From NCBI GenBank assembly GCA_049325095.1, contig JBMOPO010000036.1, positions 18,794 to 82,793 of the forward strand: a stretch of 64,000 nucleotides of DNA, given 5' to 3'. Source of the stretch: JAGPUQ01 sp049325095 (GTDB lineage: Bacteria; Pseudomonadota; Gammaproteobacteria; Pseudomonadales; Porticoccaceae). Positions within the stretch are counted from its first letter, which is position 1; each line of letters starts with the position of its first letter. Both the position numbers and the translations under genes were made by a program. Under the pieces are notes generated by a model. It made no database searches and was not told the DNA's origin. It was given only the letters and a program-made list of their open reading frames with translations. This document shows, in pieces, positions 17,988-25,694 of this stretch.

Positions 17988-20870
17988 ATGCTCCAGTACT
18001 ACGAACCCGCCCACGCCGAGCGCGATTTCGGCACCCCGCCCAGCCGCAGCGGGACCAAGGTCAGCCTGACCATCGACGGGCGCGAGGTCTCGGTGCCGGC
18101 CGGCACCTCGGTGCTGCGCGCCGCCGCGGAACTGGGCATCAAGGTGCCCCGGCTGTGCGCCACGGATTCGCTGGAACCCTTCGGGTCCTGCCGCATGTGC
18201 GTGGTCGCCATCGCCGGCCGCAAGGGCCTGCCGGCCTCCTGCACCACGCCGGTGGAGGAGGGCATGGTGGTGCACACCCAGACCGACACGGTCGCCCGCC
18301 TGCGCCGCAACATCATGGAGCTGTACATCTCCGACCACCCCCTCGACTGCCTGACCTGCGCCGCCAACGGCAACTGTGAACTGCAGGACACCGCCGGGGA
18401 AGTCGGCCTGCGGGCGGTGCGCTACGGTTATTCCGGCGCCAACCACCTGGACGCGGAGAAAGACACCTCCAACCCCTACTTCACCTTCGATCCGGCCAAG
18501 TGCATCGTCTGCTCGCGCTGCGTGCGCGCCTGCGAGGAGATCCAGGGCACCTTCGCCCTCACCATCGCCGGCCGCGGCTTCGCCTCCAAGGTCAGCGCCA
18601 GCCAGGAGCAGCCGTTCCTGGATTCCGAATGCGTCTCCTGCGGCGCCTGCGTCAACGTCTGTCCCACCGCCACCCTGATCGAAAACCGGGTGATCGAGCT
18701 CGGCCAGCCGGAACACAGCGTGATCACCACCTGCGCCTACTGCGGCGTCGGCTGCGGCTTCAAGGCCGAGCTGCGCGGCACCACGGTGGTCAACATGAGG
18801 CCCTGGAAGGACGGCCGGGCCAACGAGGGGCACGCCTGCGTCAAGGGCCGCTTCGCCTTCGGCTACGCCACCCACGCCGACCGCATCACCACCCCAATGG
18901 TGCGTGAACGCATCGATCAGCCCTGGCGCGCCGTCTCCTGGGACGAGGCCTTCGCCTTCGCGGCCGCCCGGCTGCGCGCCATCCAGCAACAATACGGGCG
19001 CGACAGCATCGGCGGCATCACCTCCTCGCGCTGCACCAACGAGGAGACCTACCTGGTGCAGAAGCTGGTCCGCGCCGGCTTCGGCAACAACAATGTCGAC
19101 ACCTGCGCCCGGGTCTGCCACTCGCCCACCGGCTACGGCCTCAAGACCACCCTGGGCGAATCCGCCGGCACCCAGGCGTTCAGCTCGGTGGACCAGGCCG
19201 ACGTGATCCTGGTGATGGGCGCCAACCCCACCGACGCCCACCCGGTGTTCGCCTCCCGGCTCAAGCGGCGCCTGCGCCAGGGCGCGAAACTGATCGTGGT
19301 CGACCCGCGCCGCATCGATCTGGTGGACGGGCCGCACGTCCGGGCCGCCCATCACCTCCAGGTGCGGCCCGGCACCAACGTCGCCTTCATCAATGCCATG
19401 GCCCACGTGGTGGTCACCGAGGGGCTGGAGGACCGCGACTTCATCGCCGCGCGCTGCGACCAGGCGGCCTACCAGGCCTGGCGCGCCTTCATCAGCGACC
19501 CGCGCCACTCGCCGGAGGCCACCGAGGCCGAAACCGGCATCCCGGCCGCCGAGCTGCGCGCCGCGGCAAGGCTCTACGCCAGCGCCCCCAATGCCGCGAT
19601 CTACTACGGCCTGGGGGTCACCGAACACAGCCAGGGCTCGACCACGGTGATGGGCATCGCCAACCTGGCCATGGCCACCGGCAACCTCGGCCGCGAGGGC
19701 GTGGGCGTCAACCCCCTGCGCGGCCAGAACAATGTCCAGGGATCCTGCGACATGGGCTCCTTCCCCCACGAGCTGCCCGGCTACCGGCACATCTCGGACG
19801 AGGCCACCCGGGCCGCGTTCGAAGCCGACTGGGGGGTCTCGCTGGTCCGCGAGCCCGGCCTGCGCATCCCCAACATGTTCGACGCCGCCATCGACGGCGA
19901 CTTCAAGGGACTCTACTGCCAGGGCGAGGACATCGCCCAGTCGGACCCCAACACCCTGCACGTGGAAGCGGCGCTGTCGGCGCTGGAATGCCTGATCGTC
20001 CAGGATCTGTTCCTCAACGAAACCGCCAAGTTCGCCCATGTGTTCCTGCCGGGAGCCTCCTTCCTGGAAAAGGACGGCACCTTCACCAACGCCGAGCGGC
20101 GCATCTCGCGGGTCCGCCAGGCAATGCCGCCGCTGGCCGGCCTGGCCGACTGGGAGGTCACCCAGGGCCTGGCCCGGGCGCTGGGCATGGACATGAATTA
20201 CCGCCATCCCGGCGAGATCATGGACGAGATCGCCCGCCTCACGCCCACCTTCGCCGGCGTCAGTTACGAAAAGCTCGACCGCCTGGGCAGCATCCAGTGG
20301 CCCTGCAACGCAGCGGCCCCGGAGGGCACGCCGACCATGCACGAGCGCGAGTTCGTGCGCGGCAAGGGGCTGTTCGTGGTCACCGAGTACGTGCCCACCG
20401 AGGAGCGCGCCAACCGCAGGTTTCCGCTGCTGCTCACCACCGGCCGCATTCTCAGCCAGTACAACGTGGGTGCCCAGACGCGGCGCACCGCCAACAGCGC
20501 CTGGCATCCCGAGGATATTCTGGAGATCCACCCCCACGATGCCGAGGAGCGCGGCATCGGTGAGGGCGACTGGGTGGGGATCCAGAGCCGGGTGGGCGAT
20601 ACGGTGCTGCGCGCGCACGTCACCGAGCGGGTCCAGCCGGGGGTGGTCTACACCACCTTCCACCATCCTTTCTCCGGCGCCAACGTGGTCACCACCGACA
20701 ATTCCGACTGGGCCACCAACTGCCCGGAGTACAAGGTGACCGCGGTTCAGGTCAGCAAGGTGACGGCGCCCTCGAACTGGCAGAGCCGCCAGCGCGCCTT
20801 CGACGCCGAGCAGCGCGACCTGCTGCGCCGCGCCCGGCAGCGGGATGAAGCCCCCAGCCACGCCGGCTGA
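17988..20870 (+). CDS. fdsA: NAD-dependent formate dehydrogenase alpha (catalytic) subunit
   Basis: A 960-residue molybdenum- or tungsten-bis(pyranopterin) enzyme that oxidises formate to CO2; related enzymes can also run in reverse. Domains: N-terminal [2Fe-2S] (about 20-100, PFGSCRMCVV), a His-Cys [4Fe-4S] region (DHPLDCLTCAANGNCELQ), two ferredoxin-like [4Fe-4S] sites (CIVCSRCVRACEEIQG and CVSCGACVNVCP), then the catalytic domains. Those open with another [4Fe-4S] motif, CAYCGVGC. The active-site metal ligand is Cys377 in ARVCHSPTG, so no selenocysteine is needed. The neighbours show that it is the soluble FdsABG type and not a NuoG. Its end overlaps fdhD by 26 bases. Confidence 0.96.
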   Translation: MLQYYEPAHAERDFGTPPSRSGTKVSLTIDGREVSVPAGTSVLRAAAELGIKVPRLCATDSLEPFGSCRMCVVAIAGRKGLPASCTTPVEEGMVVHTQTDTVARLRRNIMELYISDHPLDCLTCAANGNCELQDTAGEVGLRAVRYGYSGANHLDAEKDTSNPYFTFDPAKCIVCSRCVRACEEIQGTFALTIAGRGFASKVSASQEQPFLDSECVSCGACVNVCPTATLIENRVIELGQPEHSVITTCAYCGVGCGFKAELRGTTVVNMRPWKDGRANEGHACVKGRFAFGYATHADRITTPMVRERIDQPWRAVSWDEAFAFAAARLRAIQQQYGRDSIGGITSSRCTNEETYLVQKLVRAGFGNNNVDTCARVCHSPTGYGLKTTLGESAGTQAFSSVDQADVILVMGANPTDAHPVFASRLKRRLRQGAKLIVVDPRRIDLVDGPHVRAAHHLQVRPGTNVAFINAMAHVVVTEGLEDRDFIAARCDQAAYQAWRAFISDPRHSPEATEAETGIPAAELRAAARLYASAPNAAIYYGLGVTEHSQGSTTVMGIANLAMATGNLGREGVGVNPLRGQNNVQGSCDMGSFPHELPGYRHISDEATRAAFEADWGVSLVREPGLRIPNMFDAAIDGDFKGLYCQGEDIAQSDPNTLHVEAALSALECLIVQDLFLNETAKFAHVFLPGASFLEKDGTFTNAERRISRVRQAMPPLAGLADWEVTQGLARALGMDMNYRHPGEIMDEIARLTPTFAGVSYEKLDRLGSIQWPCNAAAPEGTPTMHEREFVRGKGLFVVTEYVPTEERANRRFPLLLTTGRILSQYNVGAQTRRTANSAWHPEDILEIHPHDAEERGIGEGDWVGIQSRVGDTVLRAHVTERVQPGVVYTTFHHPFSGANVVTTDNSDWATNCPEYKVTAVQVSKVTAPSNWQSRQRAFDAEQRDLLRRARQRDEAPSHAG

Positions 20871-21696
20871 GCCCGGCCGCTGGCGGCCGGAGCCCGCCGC
20901 CGAGCGCCCGGTCACCGGCATCCGCGACTGGCGCGCCGGCGCGGTGCGCGAGATCGCCGATACCCTGATCCAGGAGCTGCCGGTAGCCCTGGTCTACAAC
21001 GGCATCTCGCACGTGGTGATGATGGTCACCCCCACCGGGCTGGAGGAGTTCGCCCTGGGCTTCAGCCTCAGCGAGGGCATTCTCCACAGCCCGCGCGAGC
21101 TCTACGACCTCGAACTGGTGGAGCGCCCCGGGGGTATCGAGGTGGCCATGACCATCGCCGGCGAGCGCTTCGCGGCGCTGCGGCACGCCCGGCGCAATCT
21201 CACCGGCCGCACCGGCTGCGGGCTGTGCGGGGCGGAATCCCTCGCCCAGGCGATCCGCCGGCCCGCACCCGTGGACAGCGACCAGCGGATCTCCCCCGCC
21301 GCCATCGAGCGCGCGGTCGGGGAGCTCGCCGATCGCCAGCCGCTGCAGGCCGCCACCGGCGCGGCCCACGGCGCCGCCTGGTGCGATCCCGCCGGCGCCA
21401 TCCTCGAGATCCGCGAGGATGTCGGCCGCCACAACGCCCTCGACAAGCTGATCGGCGCGCGCTGCCGGCAGGCGGAGCCCTGGCGGGCCGGCTTCGCGCT
21501 GATCTCCAGCCGCGCCAGCTACGAGATGGTCGTCAAGGCGGCGACCCAGGGCATCGCGATCCTCGCCGCGGTGTCGGCGCCGACCGCGCTCGCCACCGAA
21601 CTGGCGGCCGCCGCGCGGCTCACGCTGATCGGCTTCGCCCGGCCGGGGCGGCACATGATCTACACCCACCCGCAACGCATTTCAGGGAGTCTGTGA
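20845..21696 (+). CDS. fdhD: Formate dehydrogenase accessory sulfurtransferase FdhD (FdsC position)
   Basis: A 283-residue chaperone that moves sulfur from a cysteine desulfurase to the molybdenum cofactor and so makes FdsA active. The conserved C-x2-C pair is Cys125 and Cys128 (TGCGLCGAE). The EEFALGFSLSEGI, REDVGRHNALDKLIG and SSRASYEMV.KA blocks are all present. In Rhodobacter-type operons the homologue at this place is called fdsC. It overlaps fdsA by 26 bases and fdsD by 4, so the whole operon is translationally coupled. Confidence 0.95.
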   Translation: MKPPATPAEPGRWRPEPAAERPVTGIRDWRAGAVREIADTLIQELPVALVYNGISHVVMMVTPTGLEEFALGFSLSEGILHSPRELYDLELVERPGGIEVAMTIAGERFAALRHARRNLTGRTGCGLCGAESLAQAIRRPAPVDSDQRISPAAIERAVGELADRQPLQAATGAAHGAAWCDPAGAILEIREDVGRHNALDKLIGARCRQAEPWRAGFALISSRASYEMVVKAATQGIAILAAVSAPTALATELAAAARLTLIGFARPGRHMIYTHPQRISGSL

Positions 21697-21911
21697 CCGT
21701 GTCGGAATCCTCCGTGCAACATCTGGTGAAGATGGCCAACCAGATCGCCGCCAATGTGCCCGCGCTGACCGCCGAGGATCGGGTGGCGGCCACCGCGGCC
21801 CACCTCAAGAGGTTCTGGACGCCGGCGATGATCGAGCACCTGCGCGCGCACCTGCGCGAGCACGGCGAGGATCTCAGCCCCGCAGCCGCCGCAGCCCTGC
21901 GCGCGCTCTGA
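21693..21911 (+). CDS. fdsD: Formate dehydrogenase delta subunit
   Basis: A 72-residue protein matching FdsD: a helical SVQHLVKMANQIAANVP start, then HLKRFWTPAMIEHLRAH. FdsD is thought to assist assembly or stability of the FdsABG complex. The start is GTG at 21693, overlapping the fdhD stop (GTGA) with AGGGAG 6 bases upstream. A second GTG lies two codons later. Last gene of the operon; ubiD follows after 78 bases and may have its own promoter. Confidence 0.9.
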   Translation: MTVSESSVQHLVKMANQIAANVPALTAEDRVAATAAHLKRFWTPAMIEHLRAHLREHGEDLSPAAAAALRAL

Positions 21912-21989
21912 GCCGGCCGCGCCGGGCCACCTTGCATTCCCCCCGGCGCTGCCGCGACACTGCCTGCCCCGCGGACCGGTCCCGAACCC

Positions 21990-23453
21990 ATGGCCTATCG
22001 CGATCTGCGCGACTTCCTTCGCTTCCTGGAAGGCCGCGGTGAACTCAAGCGCATCGCCGCGGCGGTGGACCCGGCGCTGGAGATCACCGAGATCTGCGAT
22101 CGCACCCTGAAGACCGGCGGCCCCGCGCTGCTGTTTGAAAACCCCAGGGGCTTCTCGATCCCGGTGCTCGGCAACCTGTTCGGCACCGCCGGGCGCGTGG
22201 CGCTGGCGATGGGCGGCGAGGGGCCCGAACACCTGCGCGAAGTCGGCGAGCTGCTGGCCTTTCTCCGAGAGCCGGAGCCGCCCAGGGGCCTGCGCGATCT
22301 CTGGGACCAGCGCGAGCGCTTCCGCCCGGTGCTGAACATGCCGGTGCGCACCGTCGCCCGCCCCCCCTGCCGGGACGTGGTGCTGGAGGGCGCTGCGGTG
22401 GATCTCGCCGCCTGGCCGATCCAGACCTGCTGGCCGGGCGACGCCGGGCCGCTGATCACCTGGCCGCTGGTGATCACCCGGGGGCCGAACCAGCCGCGCC
22501 AGAACCTCGGCATCTACCGGATGCAGGTGATCGGCCGCAACCGCGCCATCATGCGCTGGCTGGCCCACCGCGGCGGCGCCCTCGACTACCGCGACTGGTG
22601 CCGGGCGCGGCCCGGGGAACCCTTTCCCGTCGCCGTCGCCCTCGGCGCCGACCCCGCCACCATCCTGGGCGCGGTCACCCCGGTGCCGGATCGCCTCTCC
22701 GAATACGCCTTCGCCGGCCTGCTGCGCGGCGAGCGCACCGAGGTGGCCGCGGCCCTGGGCAGCGACCTACAGGTGCCGGCGCGCGCCGAGATCGTCCTGG
22801 AGGGCCACATCCGGCCCGGCGACGAGGCCGACGAGGGCCCGTTCGGCGACCACACCGGCTACTACAACGAGGTCGAGCGCTTCCCGGTGTTCACCATCGA
22901 CCGCATCACCCACCGCGCCGACCCCATCTATCACAGCACCTACACCGGCCGCCCGCCCGACGAGCCGGCGGTGCTGGGAGCCGCCCTCAACGAGCTGGTG
23001 GTGCCGCTGCTGAAGAAGCAGTTTCCCGAGATCGTCGATTTCTACTTGCCGCCCGAGGGCTGCTCCTACCGCTTCGCGGTGGTGACCATGAAGAAACAGT
23101 ACCCCGGCCACGCCAAGCGGGTGATGTTCGGGGTCTGGTCGTTCCTGCGCCAGTTCATGTACACCAAGTTCGTGGTGGTCGCCGACGACGACATCGATGC
23201 CCGCGACTGGCGCGACGTGATCTGGGCCATGTCCACGCGCATGGACCCGGCGCGCGACCTGGTGCTGGTGGAGAACACCCCCATCGATTATCTGGATTTC
23301 GCCTCGCCGGTTTCCGGGCTGGGCTCCAAGGTGGGCTTCGACGCCACCAACAAATGGCCCGGCGAGACCACCCGCGAGTGGGGCCGCCCGATCGCCATGG
23401 ATGCCGCGGTCAAGGCGCGGGTCGATGCCCTCTGGGCCGAACTGGGCCTTTGA
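21990..23453 (+). CDS. ubiD: UbiD family 3-polyprenyl-4-hydroxybenzoate decarboxylase
   Basis: A 487-residue prenylated-FMN-dependent decarboxylase of ubiquinone synthesis. The length and blocks are typical of UbiD proper: YRDLRDFLRFLEGRGELKRI at the start, the cofactor-binding YRMQVIGRNRAIMRW segment, GPFGDHTGYYNE, and the DATNKWPGE end. The expected partner UbiX is not in the window. Converges on ogt with 48 bases between. Confidence 0.95.
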   Translation: MAYRDLRDFLRFLEGRGELKRIAAAVDPALEITEICDRTLKTGGPALLFENPRGFSIPVLGNLFGTAGRVALAMGGEGPEHLREVGELLAFLREPEPPRGLRDLWDQRERFRPVLNMPVRTVARPPCRDVVLEGAAVDLAAWPIQTCWPGDAGPLITWPLVITRGPNQPRQNLGIYRMQVIGRNRAIMRWLAHRGGALDYRDWCRARPGEPFPVAVALGADPATILGAVTPVPDRLSEYAFAGLLRGERTEVAAALGSDLQVPARAEIVLEGHIRPGDEADEGPFGDHTGYYNEVERFPVFTIDRITHRADPIYHSTYTGRPPDEPAVLGAALNELVVPLLKKQFPEIVDFYLPPEGCSYRFAVVTMKKQYPGHAKRVMFGVWSFLRQFMYTKFVVVADDDIDARDWRDVIWAMSTRMDPARDLVLVENTPIDYLDFASPVSGLGSKVGFDATNKWPGETTREWGRPIAMDAAVKARVDALWAELGL

Positions 23454-23501
23454 GCCGGCAGACCGGCGCCTTGGCTTCGATACCGGGCGCCGCGGTTCAC
23501 A

Positions 23502-23978
23502 TCACGCCGGCTCGCGGGCCCGCGCGCGGCGCTCGTGATCGAGCAGCCAGCGCTTGCGCTCGAGACCGCCGCCGTAACCGGTCAGCGCGCCGTCGCCGCC
23601 GATGATGCGGTGGCAGGGCACCAGGATGGCGACCGGGTTGCGGCCGTTGGCCAGCCCCACCGCGCGCGCGGCGCGCGGCTTGCCGATCGCCGCGGCGATC
23701 TCGCCGTAGCTAGCCGTTTCGCCGTAGGGCACGGCGCACAGCGCCTGCCACACCCGCTGCTGAAACGGGGTGCCGGCGGCATGCAGCGGCAGGTCGAAGG
23801 CCGTGCGCCGGCCGGCGAAGTACTCCTCGAGCTGGGCGACCGCCGCGCGCACCAGGGGGTTGGGATTGGGCGCGGCGCTACGCCCGACCTCGCCGGGAAA
23901 GGCCACCGCGGTGATGCCCAGCGCGTCGGCGCAGATGGTGAGTTCGCCGAGCGGGCTCGGCAGCAGGTCGAAGAACAT
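23502..23978 (-). CDS. ogt: Methylated-DNA--[protein]-cysteine S-methyltransferase
   Basis: Suicide repair protein that removes methyl or alkyl groups from O6 of guanine and O4 of thymine. It is 158 residues with the acceptor Cys122 in the PCHRII motif, the helix-turn-helix recognition segment (TASYGEIAAAIGKPRAARAVG) and the GGLERKRWLL end. It begins within the stop of the Ada-AlkA gene (1-base overlap), so the two repair proteins are made together. Confidence 0.95.
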   Translation of the reverse strand: MFFDLLPSPLGELTICADALGITAVAFPGEVGRSAAPNPNPLVRAAVAQLEEYFAGRRTAFDLPLHAAGTPFQQRVWQALCAVPYGETASYGEIAAAIGKPRAARAVGLANGRNPVAILVPCHRIIGGDGALTGYGGGLERKRWLLDHERRARAREPA

Positions 23979-25420
23979 CAGTTCGTCTCCAGGATGGATG
24001 CGGGCGATTGCCACAGCAACAGCGTGGCGTAGCTGCCCCAGGGCCGGCAATCGTCCGCGGTCAGCGGGGGCGCCTGCGGCGATCGCCGCCGCAGTCCGTG
24101 CAGCGCCCGGCGCACCCCCAGATCGGCCTCCAGCAGGATATCCGGATGGCCGAGCCGCAGGGCGGCATAGGCGCGGGTCCAGGGGCCGATGCCCGGGATC
24201 GCCTGCCAACTGGCGGGATCGGCACCGCCGCCGGCGACCAGCCGGCGGGCCAGGCCCTGCAGCGCCGCGCGGCGCCGGCCTGGGATCGGCAGGAACCGGA
24301 GGTCGGCGCGCAGCACCGCGGCGGGCTCCGGAAACAGCCGCTCGAGCGCCGGCGCCCCGCCCGGAGGCTGCCAGGGCGCGCCGCAGCGGGCGACCAGTTC
24401 CGCGACCAGACCCCGGGCGACGCCCACCGCTACCTGCTGGCCGAGCACCGCGCGCACCCCGGCCTCGAACGGCTCCCACACCCCGGGCAGGCGCAGCCCC
24501 GGCGCGCCGATCCCGGCGAGCAGCGGGTGGCGCCCCAGGCGCTCGGCGACCGCGTGCGGATCGGCGTCGAGATCCAGCAGGGCGCGGATGCGCGCCACCG
24601 CCGGGGCGATCGGCACCGGCCGCTCGAACCACAGCCGCACCCGGAACCCGTGCCGCTGCGGACAATGCTCGGCGACGAAGGCGCCGCGCACCCCGGCAAC
24701 CCGGAAGGACCGCCCGTAGGAGGTCTCGGTCACCGCCTCGACCCCCGCGATCGCGCGCGCCGCCAGAAAGTCGCGCAGGCCGGCCCAGTGGTAAGGCGGC
24801 CGGTAGTGCAGCAGCAGGCCCAGGCCATCCGCCGCCGTCCCGCGCCCGCGCCGCAGCCCGCGCGGGGTCGCGCCGAGCGCCCGGGCACAGGCCGCCGCGC
24901 AGCGGCGGGCGCTGCCGAAGCCGGCCAGCAGCGCCACTTCGGGCACCGGCAGGGCGGTTTCCCGCAGCAGCCGGTGGGCCAGCAGCGCGCGGCGGAAGTT
25001 GGCATAGGCGAGCGGCGCGATGCCGAGGTGGCGCCGAAACAGGGCGCGCAGATGGCGCTCGCTGACGCCGAGGCGGCGGGCGAATTCGGCGAGCGGCTGG
25101 CCGCGCCATTCGCCGGCGTCGATCAGCCGCAGGGCCCGCTGCAGGGTGGTCTGCACCCCCTGCCAGGCGGGCGAGCCCGGCGCCGCTTCCGGGCGGCAGC
25201 GGCGGCAGGGCCGGAAGCCGGCGCCGATCGCCGCCTCGGCGGACCCGAAGTAGCGCGCATTGCCGGCCCTGGGCGGCGGCGCCGGGCAGACCGGCCGACA
25301 GAAGATTCCCGTGGTGATCACCGCGACGAAAAACCGGCCGTCGAAGCGCGGATCCCGCGCCGCATAGGCCCGGCGGCACAGCTCCGGATCCAGCGGCAGG
25401 GGCGATGAGATGGCGTTCAT
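23978..25420 (-). CDS. Ada N-terminal domain / AraC regulator / AlkA glycosylase fusion
   Basis: A 480-residue fusion protein. Residues 1-85 are the Ada methylphosphotriester domain with zinc ligands Cys41, Cys45, Cys72 and Cys75; Cys41 matches the E. coli methyl acceptor Cys38. Residues 90-190 are an AraC-type DNA-binding domain. Residues 195-310 resemble the AlkA N-terminal domain. The rest is the HhH-GPD 3-methyladenine glycosylase with IPGIGPWTRAYAALR and catalytic Asp433. It should sense methylated phosphates, activate transcription and excise alkylated bases. Ogt, the missing third activity, follows directly. The 274-base gap upstream is the likely site of its own control; I see no clear promoter there. 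Confidence 0.92.
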   Translation of the reverse strand: MNAISSPLPLDPELCRRAYAARDPRFDGRFFVAVITTGIFCRPVCPAPPPRAGNARYFGSAEAAIGAGFRPCRRCRPEAAPGSPAWQGVQTTLQRALRLIDAGEWRGQPLAEFARRLGVSERHLRALFRRHLGIAPLAYANFRRALLAHRLLRETALPVPEVALLAGFGSARRCAAACARALGATPRGLRRGRGTAADGLGLLLHYRPPYHWAGLRDFLAARAIAGVEAVTETSYGRSFRVAGVRGAFVAEHCPQRHGFRVRLWFERPVPIAPAVARIRALLDLDADPHAVAERLGRHPLLAGIGAPGLRLPGVWEPFEAGVRAVLGQQVAVGVARGLVAELVARCGAPWQPPGGAPALERLFPEPAAVLRADLRFLPIPGRRRAALQGLARRLVAGGGADPASWQAIPGIGPWTRAYAALRLGHPDILLEADLGVRRALHGLRRRSPQAPPLTADDCRPWGSYATLLLWQSPASILETN

Positions 25421-25694
25421 GGCCGCAGTCTAACCGCTGGGCAATGCGCCAATGGACGGTTTCGGAACCGGCTCCCGGCCCGAGGTGCGCCGGGCTCCGC
25501 CCGCTTTCGGGATGGCGGTCGGTTGACCGGCCGGGGACCCCTGCCCCGCCCGCGCTGTTGCCGGACGCCAGTTGCCCGCGGACCAACGGGTGCCGTCCAG
25601 GCCCGGCCGGGCGCGTTCGCTCATCGCCGAGGTCGTCGATCGATCGGCGCTTCCCCGGACAGACCGCCGGGGTCCGGCGATCAAACGGGGGCGT

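Noticed and set aside
17988..20870. Complex I NuoG
   Set aside because: The order fdsG-B-A-fdhD-fdsD, the full set of molybdopterin domains and the ARVCHSPT active-site cysteine identify formate dehydrogenase.
17913..20921. 1002-residue minus-strand open frame
   Set aside because: Antisense to fdsA, which has complete cluster and active-site motifs; no recognisable domain in the antisense frame.
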